NCBI GenBank assembly: GCA_015523575.1
Contig: WAJZ01000132.1
Location: 1-21,298, forward strand
DNA from: Candidatus Hestiella acidicharens
GTDB lineage: Archaea; Thermoproteota; Thermoprotei_A; Sulfolobales; Acidilobaceae
Reading direction: 5' to 3'
Length of the DNA: 21,298 nt
How positions within the stretch are numbered: the stretch's first letter is position 1; each line of letters starts with the position of its first letter. Below are positions 14,433 to 21,298 of this stretch, piece after piece. Position numbers and translations under genes: made by a program. The notes under the pieces are model-generated. The model was not told the DNA's origin and made no database searches. It saw only the letters and a list, made by a program, of their open reading frames with translations.

Positions 14433-15722
14433 ATGCATATGCACAAGCGTCTCATCAAATTTAAGAGATTTATTAAGCACAATGCAAGGGCGATTGAACC
14501 TCTAATTTTTATTGCGCTATTTGTAATCCTCCTTTTAATCAGCTTTACTATACCTATAGGTATCTCTAAAAGCGTTGGTCTTAATGATAACGGAACAATT
14601 ATAGTAAAATCAAAAGAGATCAGGTATGGATATTCAACAAAGGGGGTTTATGGTATGTTTAACTATTATAATGGTACCTTCTATTCTTCGCCAATCGGAT
14701 TAGCTGGCTTTAGCATACAGCTAAATGGCGATGTAAACGTATCCCTTAATACAACTTTATGGATCCAAGACATAGCTAGGGTTAAAAAGACTGGAAAAAT
14801 ATATTCAATAATTTTTTTAGATAACATATGGAACGTGACACGAAATAGCACGCTCCTTCACTCTGTAATTGGACATGGAAAAATTTATGGCAGGTTTTAT
14901 GCATATAGAGACAAAAGGGTTTACACAACCCTTTCCCCCTTTAACGTAAGCGAGATGGTCCTTATAGCTTCATTAAATAATAAGCCAGTTATTAATTTTT
15001 ATTTTTCTTTTCAAAACAAGACGTATGATACCGGATGGATATGTTTTGACTCTGTAATGGTAAGGATAGATTCAAGGAATCCAAGCTTTATAGTTGGAGC
15101 TATGGGAGGCTTTGCACCTCTTGCTTCGAACTCTTTGTTGGGATCATTCGTATTGCAGTTTGTTGTATGCGGATACTCATCAAAAAGTCAGCTCTACGTT
15201 AAATCTTGGAATTCATCCATGGCCCTGTTCTATAGATATAACGGATCTTGGTACTACGTGCCCGAAGCTTTTCAAGTATCGCCCACTTTATTTGCTGGCG
15301 GAGTGACTTCAGAGTCGGTCAACCCTTATTACGGCATAGAAGAGTCTTACCAGAATGGAATAGTTTTTCAAAGAGAAGGAAAAATTAACGATACGGAGCT
15401 TTGGATCCCTAAGTTGCTTATTGTAAAGGAAAAAGGAAGCTATTTGCTAGACCCCATACCGCGTTATTCCCTTTGGAAAATTACCGTAAATAATAAGACC
15501 CTACCAGAGCATTTCTATTATATTCATTTAAAAAACAACACTAATGTAACGGCAACCCTATATGCAGGAAATAGAGAGGTCTTGAAGTTATCCTACTTGT
15601 TGCAAAGGGAACATACTTCTATTAAGCTTCATTTTAATGTATGCAGATATCTCTATGCCACTATTATAATAGCTATCCTACTGGTTATATCATTATTATT
15701 AGCAAGAAAGGCAAAGGGATAG
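14433..15722 (+). CDS. Membrane-anchored thermopsin-like protein
   Basis: The 429 residues have a membrane helix near each end (about 22-44 and 403-424) around a large extracellular part rich in N-x-S/T sites. The middle carries the pattern TTLWIQDIARV followed by IFLDNIWNVT and a glycine-rich VIGHGKIYGRFY. These are hallmarks of the thermopsin family of pepstatin-insensitive acid proteases (peptidase A5). A typical thermopsin is about 340 residues and secreted; this one has no cleavable-looking signal and an extra C-terminal anchor. Catalytic residues of the family are not certain enough for me to judge activity. It follows the sedolisin by 48 bases on the same strand, so both would act at the cell surface in acid. 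GAAGAAGG precedes the ATG; ATG 14439 is an alternative start. Confidence 0.7.
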   Translation: MHMHKRLIKFKRFIKHNARAIEPLIFIALFVILLLISFTIPIGISKSVGLNDNGTIIVKSKEIRYGYSTKGVYGMFNYYNGTFYSSPIGLAGFSIQLNGDVNVSLNTTLWIQDIARVKKTGKIYSIIFLDNIWNVTRNSTLLHSVIGHGKIYGRFYAYRDKRVYTTLSPFNVSEMVLIASLNNKPVINFYFSFQNKTYDTGWICFDSVMVRIDSRNPSFIVGAMGGFAPLASNSLLGSFVLQFVVCGYSSKSQLYVKSWNSSMALFYRYNGSWYYVPEAFQVSPTLFAGGVTSESVNPYYGIEESYQNGIVFQREGKINDTELWIPKLLIVKEKGSYLLDPIPRYSLWKITVNNKTLPEHFYYIHLKNNTNVTATLYAGNREVLKLSYLLQREHTSIKLHFNVCRYLYATIIIAILLVISLLLARKAKG

Positions 15723-15810
15723 CATTTTCCCTTGCTGTGCTATAGCTTGGAAACCTAATAAAGTAAACTCATAGTGGGAATTTAAGCTACATTTTAAAGC
15801 ATTACTAAAG

Positions 15811-15834
15811 TATACCTTATCTTTTCTTATTTAG
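15811..15834 (+). terminator. T-rich stretch after thermopsin-like gene
   Basis: Pyrimidine-rich DNA with TTTT runs lies about 90 bases after the stop. It is only suggestive of termination. Confidence 0.25.
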
Positions 15835-15874
15835 GAATTGCTAGAATATCACCATATATTTATTTACATTTCAA

Positions 15875-15885
15875 TTAACTTTTAT
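15875..15885 (+). promoter_or_regulatory. TATA box for gar1-tfb
   Basis: AACTTTTATAG lies about 55 bases before the first possible Gar1 start and would begin transcription near 15905. Another A+T-rich string, TCAATAAATAAT at 15924-15935, is too close unless a later start codon is used. Confidence 0.35.
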
Positions 15886-15934
15886 AGCAAATTATCCCTG
15901 TATTACCTTAACAAATTCAGAGCTCAATAAATAA

Positions 15935-16213
15935 TTGGGGATATTATTGCCTCTTCGACCTAATAAACCGGAATTACTAGGTATTGTGAAGCATAAGGTA
16001 ATGCAGTACGTTTTAGTTGAGATACTTAATAAAAACTTGAAGGTAAGGTTAAATGATAGGGTTCTAGACAAGAACTTTAGGTATATCGGTAAGGTTTCTG
16101 ATATAATAGGAAATGTTGAAAAACCATATGCTTTGATAAAGCCTAGGGATGCCGTAAACGTTAATGACCAAGTTTTTGTAATAATGGGAAGGAAAAGGAG
16201 GCGAACCCGATGA
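15935..16213 (+). CDS. gar1: H/ACA ribonucleoprotein subunit Gar1
   Basis: Gar1 works with Cbf5, Nop10 and L7Ae in RNA-guided pseudouridylation of rRNA. The 92-residue chain has the small Gar1 barrel: LLGIVKHK at the start, the central RLNDRVLDKNFRYIGKVSDI strand pair, and YALIKPRDAV, then a basic tail GRKRRRTR. Eukaryotic Gly/Arg-rich ends are absent, as is normal in archaea. The start is TTG 15935; TTG 15947 is also possible and leaves the barrel intact. The stop overlaps the TFB start by four bases (ATGA). The gar1-tfb pairing is a known crenarchaeal arrangement. Confidence 0.85.
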   Translation: MGILLPLRPNKPELLGIVKHKVMQYVLVEILNKNLKVRLNDRVLDKNFRYIGKVSDIIGNVEKPYALIKPRDAVNVNDQVFVIMGRKRRRTR

Positions 16214-17160
16214 ACATTAATCGTAAATGCCCATACTGTGGCAATCCTTTCCTAATTCATACATATGATGGTAAGATAGTATGCCCTAAGTGTGGTAGGA
16301 TAGTGGCTGAAAATTTGATAATTGAGAAGCCGGAGTGGAGATCCTTTAATGAAAAGGGTATGCAGAGCACGAAGGGACTGGAGAGGGGCACTGAGACCGT
16401 TAATATATTAAGGCATGATAATGGAATAGGTAACCTAAGCTTTAACGCTCCCAGGATAAAAAGCTATAGGAGGAATAAGAGGTTTCTAAGAATTAAAAGC
16501 ATGAGGCATGCAATAAACAGGGAGGAGAGACCTCAAATACAATTATTTACTATGGCAAATAGGGCCTCAAGCATCTTCGACTTACCTAGGGCCGCAAGGG
16601 CTACCCTTGCTGAGATGTTGCACAAATACATCGAAAAGAGTAACGGATCTGTTGGGAAGGATAAAAGTGCTGTTGTTGCTGCGGCGCTTTCAAAGGTTGT
16701 TGAAATATATAACCTCAACATATCGCAATCAGAGATAGAGGAATTCTTTGGTATAGATAACAATAAAATATGGGTTGGTAAAAAGAGGCTAAACGACCTT
16801 GGTATACTAGATGCGTATAAGAAAATGACTTTACTCAGAGGATCATATTCTACAGGGAAAGATAGGCAATTAGAAAGGGTCTTATCATATATAAACAGGA
16901 TAGTTTATGACTTAGGATTATCTGACTTTATCATAGAACAATCAATAGCGTTCATAAGGGAATCTACTACAATAAACAAAACGCTTTATGGAAAAAGACC
17001 GGAGGCAATAGCAGCAGCAGCTGTCTATCTCATTGCAAGGCTGAACAATAGGGAAATCAGCCAAAAAGACGTTGCAAAGTCGGTTGGAATAAAGGAGTCG
17101 ACAGTGAGGAAGCTCTATAAATTCCTAATAACCAACATGGCAATAATTGTAAGCGTATGA
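16210..17160 (+). CDS. tfb: Transcription initiation factor B (TFB)
   Basis: TFB bridges the TBP-TATA complex and RNA polymerase. An N-terminal zinc ribbon has Cys7, Cys10, Cys25 and Cys28. The B-reader region contains KPEWRSFNEKG. A very basic linker (KSYRRNKRFLRIKSMRH) precedes two cyclin folds, about 110-200 and 215-310, the second with a recognition helix in REISQKDVAKSVGIKESTVRKLY. Length of 316 residues is normal. The first cyclin fold looks divergent in places (SNGSVGKDKSAVVAAAL), so it may be one of several TFB paralogues in the genome. A GGAGG ribosome site lies eight bases before the ATG, inside the end of gar1. A large helicase gene follows after seven bases. Confidence 0.92.
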   Translation: MNINRKCPYCGNPFLIHTYDGKIVCPKCGRIVAENLIIEKPEWRSFNEKGMQSTKGLERGTETVNILRHDNGIGNLSFNAPRIKSYRRNKRFLRIKSMRHAINREERPQIQLFTMANRASSIFDLPRAARATLAEMLHKYIEKSNGSVGKDKSAVVAAALSKVVEIYNLNISQSEIEEFFGIDNNKIWVGKKRLNDLGILDAYKKMTLLRGSYSTGKDRQLERVLSYINRIVYDLGLSDFIIEQSIAFIRESTTINKTLYGKRPEAIAAAAVYLIARLNNREISQKDVAKSVGIKESTVRKLYKFLITNMAIIVSV

Positions 17161-17167
17161 TCCAGCG

Positions 17168-20100
17168 GTGCTCCCTTTGAGCATTGCATTAAATATTGCA
17201 TTAATTATAGCAACAATAGTGGCTTTATTTACCATCTATATATATGTAGATGTGGAAAGGTATATCAAAGGTAAAAGAGCTAAGTTGCCTAGTTTTTTAA
17301 AAAGCGCCTACCTAAGCATGATAGAACGAAAGGTTGAAAATGGAGAAGCTAACTTTTCTAGCTACGCAAATATTATCCTTCAAAACGATGTAGACCGCCT
17401 TAGGATAAGCAGAATCCTAAGGAAGATAAGGTCATGTCCTAGGGATTCTGAACAACTTTCGGAACTGCTCATAAAGTTGGGCTTATATGAAGATGTGGTT
17501 TTGCTCTCTTCAAAGGGGTGTTCAGTCCCCTCATCATCGCTAATGGAAGCTAGGAAATCCTTATTAGCATTAGGCTTGAAGAAATGGGAAAACAAGGCCA
17601 GTAGTCTGCTTGGACTGAAGCCAATATTGGGAGAGAAAGCTAGCTGCATTTCCTTGTATTGTTCAAGTAATAAGATAGAAGCATATTTAAATGATAGCGA
17701 TATAAACATCACAATTCCTCCAAAGGGGTCTGAATGGAGGCTTTCGGATAGGTTTGAACTGCTAGACTCATTAATCTACAACTTAAAACCAAGCCTTGTA
17801 CTCTTTTGGGGGAGTTGTGATATAAAGGGTTTTAGCGTTGTCAATGTAAAGGATTTATATACGATAGCGTTTCCTGACTCGCACCCCACAATACCATCTG
17901 CATATTATCACTTAAGCATACCATCAAACATACCGATCTCTAAAGGGGTTTATAAGATAGCAACTACATCAAAGAGAATTTTGGAGAACCTTGATATAGA
18001 TTGGGGGAAGATGCCAGAAGGCTTGATGGGCATAGAGAGGCTTGAAGCAGAAGAAACGATTGTAGTGGACAACGATAAGGTAGTTATAACTGATAAGCCA
18101 AGGTTAATGAATCCTTTGTGGAAGCCTTATACTATAAGGGATCAACCACTAGCCGGGGCTGGATGGGACTACGCGGCTAAGGCCTCTTTAAAGGCATTGA
18201 AAGCAAGGAATGGCGATTACTCAAAGGCTGCATATATAAAGAGGGGCAATCAACTAGATAAATCATTACCTTACATAATTTCTACTAGTATAATACCTAA
18301 CAGATCTCCATTAAGAGAAGGATTCCAAGTCGAGCCATGGGATTTAGATTGCGTAAGTGAAATAGGAGAAGCACAACTTGATTGCATAGGAAACTCAGAG
18401 GATTGTCTATTGATGCATGGTATGACTTCCTGGGAGAAGCATTTGCGTGAACTCGGAGCATCTATTTCATGTAAGCCTGACTTGATAGGAAATGATGTCA
18501 GGGGTGTTTTGATTAATGATAGCTTAAATTCAAATGGAAAAAGGTTTAAGACAAATTCGCAAATACACAAAAATGTTTCAGAAAAGTTCGGAATAGAGGG
18601 AGTTGAAAAGGCTAAAATTAAAGTCATATCATATTCCGGTAAATTAAGAGATCCATTTAGCATCTCTAAGGCCTCGCTGAAACTGTTACCAAATGAAGGT
18701 AGGAGGTTAATTATAGCTCCAAACGAAGCCCTAGCAAAGATGATATCCGATCACACAGGGGCTATGCTCCTTGGAGATAATGAGAAAAATGAGCTTTGGT
18801 TTTCGCTAAATACGATAGGCGTTTTATCTTGGGAAAATAACCTGCTTTACCCAGAAATTGCTTCCTTGGCCGATAGCGTAATTCTGGTGTTTCCAGAAAG
18901 GATAGCAAACCGTTCAGAATACGTAAGAAATATGGAAAAAAGGTACGATTTTTACCTTGGAAGGACTATAGAGCTTTCATCAAAATATGGAAGAAAGGTG
19001 ATTTCTAGAGCTTTATCTATGCGTAGCGACCTAGAAGAGGTAGAACTTGTGGATCCAAAAAAGGAGGTTGACATACAGGAAAAGGATATTGACTATAGGT
19101 TGCTTATGAATGAAGTCAAGAAGACCTTCCATGAACTTTGGAAGGGAAAGCCAAAATCCCATCAGGAAACAAGCATTTCATTGTTATTGAAAATGGTAAG
19201 CAGTGGAAAGCCAACTATAGAGTTTGCAATCATACCAACAGGTGCTGGTAAAAGCGCCATATATCAGGTCTCTTCGAGGGTTTTAGCAGACTCTGGATTC
19301 GGCGGAGCTTCAATAATTGTATCTCCTCTGAAAGCCTTAATCCACAATCAAGTAGACAACGCAAGGCTTAAGGGCTTTGTAGCATCGTATATAGATTCAA
19401 GCGTGCCCCTTGGTGCAAAAGAAGATGCATTAAAGAGCGCCCTCTCCGGCTTCTTGGACTTCATCTATGTGACTCCTGAGAGGTTTACATCTAACATGAT
19501 AGATGAAATGTTTGAAAATGGCTCTCCATCGCTTTTAGTTTTAGATGAGGCACACACCCTCTCTAAATGGGGTTTCAGTTTTAGGCCAAGTTATTTGTAT
19601 ATGGCCACTAGGTTGCAAAGCTTAAGGGATAATGGTTTCCCTCCAGTAATAGCCTTAACCGCTACAGCCCCTCGCGATGTGATAGATGATGTTATAGAGA
19701 GCCTTGGATATAGGCCAGAAAGCACTGAGTTTCACAAGATTTCTTTGAATACCGATGAAACTATATCTATCGAATATAACGGAAATCCGGTCGTGTTGGT
19801 TGCACCCCCAATAAGGGATGAGTTGAAGTTTGATGTTATACCTGTTGGTTCAAGTGATGACAGGCTTAAGAAGCTTATAGATGAAATAAATGCTTCAATT
19901 GCTTGGTCAAAGGAGATTAGTGAAAAATGGCTTGGCCTAGTCTTTGTACCTTATGTAGAAAGCAAGAGTTCCTGGTGGTTTAATGCAGAAGACCTCTCAA
20001 AATGGATCGAGAAGAAAATAAACAAGAGAATTTATTTTTATCACGGCAAACTAGGGGATCATAAAAGAAGGGAAGTAGAGAAGGCGCTTACAAAGGCAAA

Positions 20101-21298
20101 GCATGATGTAGCGGTAGTAACAAAGGCTTTTGGAATGGGCATCGACATACCGAACATAAGGTTCATCATACATACAATGCCAAGTGAAAGCATCGAAGAT
20201 TTCTATCAGGAATCCGGAAGGGCTGGAAGGGATGGGAAGGGGGCAAAAATAATTACCTTCTACAACCCAAGCGATATAGACAAGAGGAAGTTTCTTGTAA
20301 GAAAGTCTAAAATAAGGGCAAGCGAAACGCTCAGCGTTTATAACAAAATAATGGCATATAGATCATTCCTTGTACAATCAGTAGGAAGGGCTGATCTAAT
20401 TCCAATACCATTAAAGGTATTTAACAAAGATGAATGGATAGGCGTTAAATATTTAGACGTTTTAAGGAACTCTGGCCTCTTAGACTATTCATTAATTAAA
20501 GGGCCTGTGAAGGCCTATTCTGCAAGTAGAAAGGAGATAGAAGCGATAGCTGGGTGGTGTGTCCAGTTAGAAAAAGGGATTTGCCTCTCTAGGCATGGCT
20601 TGGAGAAAGTTGATAGGGCTTTAAACCCAATAGATGTTTCAACGGAATTGTGCATCAACGATAAAGGTAAGTTTGAGGCAACGATAGCCTTAGGCAAGAT
20701 TAAAAATAAATGCAATAGTTCTATCGTAGATTCATATGAGGGATTAATAGCCCTTATTTCTCCCGTTAATAATAAGAAGCAAGGCAACTATTTAGATTAC
20801 AACGTTTTTAATGAGGTATTGAGGTTTTCAAACAGGGAAGCACAAAAGATTGATGAAATGAAAAAGATTATGGAAGAGGCAGTAGCCATAAGAACTAGGG
20901 GAGGACCAAGCAGCGTTGATAATTTAATTAAAAAAAGAATAGAGGAGTACTTAACTAGGCCTACAGGAAAATACAGGGTGATGAAGAAAATCGATATGGG
21001 TACAATAAACGAGTGCACACCCTTACGAGACTGTGCAAATAGAATAGCAAGTAACATATTAAATATTGAAAATAACTTTGGCAAGGAAAATGTAACTATA
21101 GCTGTAAACTCCCAAGCAGGTTTACATACTATAGAAGAAGAATATAGGAAGCTTACAGGTGTTACTCCAAACCTCTCTACAGATGCTTATAGGAAAATAT
21201 TATCATATATAAGAAAGGGTACACCGGAAAAGGTAATGGATTTAGGCTACACAATAATAATAGCGAAGAAGAACAACAAAACCCCGATGCTTATAGAC
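17168..21298 (+). CDS. Membrane-tethered RecQ-like helicase, partial at window end
   Basis: An uninterrupted frame of 1377 codons runs off the right edge, so the C-terminus is missing. It starts at GTG 17168, seven bases after tfb; no good ribosome site is seen. Residues 4-26 form one hydrophobic helix followed by basic residues, so the rest should face the cytoplasm. Residues 30-650 match nothing I recognise. The helicase core follows: Walker A IPTGAGKS (689-696), a YVTPERF strand, DEAH (793-796) with AHTLSKWGFSFRPSY, the RecQ-type aromatic loop, TATAP (831-835), VTKAFGMGIDIPNIRF, and QESGRAGRDG (1014-1023), motif VI. The region after it has scattered cysteines (Cys1131, Cys1139) but not the usual RecQ zinc motif. 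The helicase class is secure; role is unknown. Genome defence, repair or nucleoid-membrane linkage are possibilities only. Confidence 0.85.
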   Translation, partial: MLPLSIALNIALIIATIVALFTIYIYVDVERYIKGKRAKLPSFLKSAYLSMIERKVENGEANFSSYANIILQNDVDRLRISRILRKIRSCPRDSEQLSELLIKLGLYEDVVLLSSKGCSVPSSSLMEARKSLLALGLKKWENKASSLLGLKPILGEKASCISLYCSSNKIEAYLNDSDINITIPPKGSEWRLSDRFELLDSLIYNLKPSLVLFWGSCDIKGFSVVNVKDLYTIAFPDSHPTIPSAYYHLSIPSNIPISKGVYKIATTSKRILENLDIDWGKMPEGLMGIERLEAEETIVVDNDKVVITDKPRLMNPLWKPYTIRDQPLAGAGWDYAAKASLKALKARNGDYSKAAYIKRGNQLDKSLPYIISTSIIPNRSPLREGFQVEPWDLDCVSEIGEAQLDCIGNSEDCLLMHGMTSWEKHLRELGASISCKPDLIGNDVRGVLINDSLNSNGKRFKTNSQIHKNVSEKFGIEGVEKAKIKVISYSGKLRDPFSISKASLKLLPNEGRRLIIAPNEALAKMISDHTGAMLLGDNEKNELWFSLNTIGVLSWENNLLYPEIASLADSVILVFPERIANRSEYVRNMEKRYDFYLGRTIELSSKYGRKVISRALSMRSDLEEVELVDPKKEVDIQEKDIDYRLLMNEVKKTFHELWKGKPKSHQETSISLLLKMVSSGKPTIEFAIIPTGAGKSAIYQVSSRVLADSGFGGASIIVSPLKALIHNQVDNARLKGFVASYIDSSVPLGAKEDALKSALSGFLDFIYVTPERFTSNMIDEMFENGSPSLLVLDEAHTLSKWGFSFRPSYLYMATRLQSLRDNGFPPVIALTATAPRDVIDDVIESLGYRPESTEFHKISLNTDETISIEYNGNPVVLVAPPIRDELKFDVIPVGSSDDRLKKLIDEINASIAWSKEISEKWLGLVFVPYVESKSSWWFNAEDLSKWIEKKINKRIYFYHGKLGDHKRREVEKALTKAKHDVAVVTKAFGMGIDIPNIRFIIHTMPSESIEDFYQESGRAGRDGKGAKIITFYNPSDIDKRKFLVRKSKIRASETLSVYNKIMAYRSFLVQSVGRADLIPIPLKVFNKDEWIGVKYLDVLRNSGLLDYSLIKGPVKAYSASRKEIEAIAGWCVQLEKGICLSRHGLEKVDRALNPIDVSTELCINDKGKFEATIALGKIKNKCNSSIVDSYEGLIALISPVNNKKQGNYLDYNVFNEVLRFSNREAQKIDEMKKIMEEAVAIRTRGGPSSVDNLIKKRIEEYLTRPTGKYRVMKKIDMGTINECTPLRDCANRIASNILNIENNFGKENVTIAVNSQAGLHTIEEEYRKLTGVTPNLSTDAYRKILSYIRKGTPEKVMDLGYTIIIAKKNNKTPMLID

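Noticed and set aside
17380..21084. Several reverse-strand frames of 90-130 codons inside the helicase
   Set aside because: All lie within the continuous 1377-codon forward frame, which carries intact helicase motifs. They are shadows.

Overview
The window reads as chromosomal DNA of a thermoacidophilic archaeon of the Thermoproteota (crenarchaeal type). The evidence is TATA-box promoters, several starts preceded by GGTG-type ribosome sites, heavy AGG/AGA/ATA codon use, a moderate A+T bias, and archaeal information-processing genes: SRP19, a TFE-beta-like factor, Gar1 and TFB. A sedolisin-type acid protease and a thermopsin-like protein sit side by side, which points to an acidic habitat. I cannot fix the genus from this sequence.

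Layout, left to right. A tRNA-Arg(CCT) (83-157) is followed by about 670 bases without a convincing protein gene. That gap holds a promoter-like site, two tandem similar hairpins (447-519) and a further hairpin (544-587). Next come an acetate-transporter-family membrane protein and a two-subunit family I CoA-transferase (827-3166), which may together import and activate a small organic acid. A small reverse-strand gene of unknown function follows. TFE-beta and SRP19 overlap at 3710-4439.

From 4507 to 8454 lies a compact heme operon using the siroheme route: AhbD, a fused AhbA-AhbB siroheme decarboxylase, AhbC, and a precorrin-2 dehydrogenase/ferrochelatase-like protein. Together they could take precorrin-2 to siroheme, to didecarboxysiroheme, to Fe-coproporphyrin III and then to heme b. 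After the operon is a structured-RNA-like stretch (about 8500-8690), then two overlapping small genes. The first is a coiled-coil peptide that is easily missed because a longer open frame runs across it out of phase.

A reverse-strand 3-hexulose-6-phosphate synthase (9140-9844) is divergent from the large surface sedolisin (10008-14384). The protease has a signal peptide, a pro-domain, a catalytic domain, beta-rich modules, a repeated helical stalk and a C-terminal membrane anchor. A thermopsin-like protein with a membrane segment at each end follows.

The right end is gar1-tfb in one overlapping unit, followed 7 bases later by a very long open frame (17168 to the window edge, 1377 codons and still open). 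It carries a RecQ-type helicase core, an N-terminal membrane helix and an unrecognised N-terminal region of about 640 residues. This protein and the structured-RNA candidates are the parts least explained by known families.
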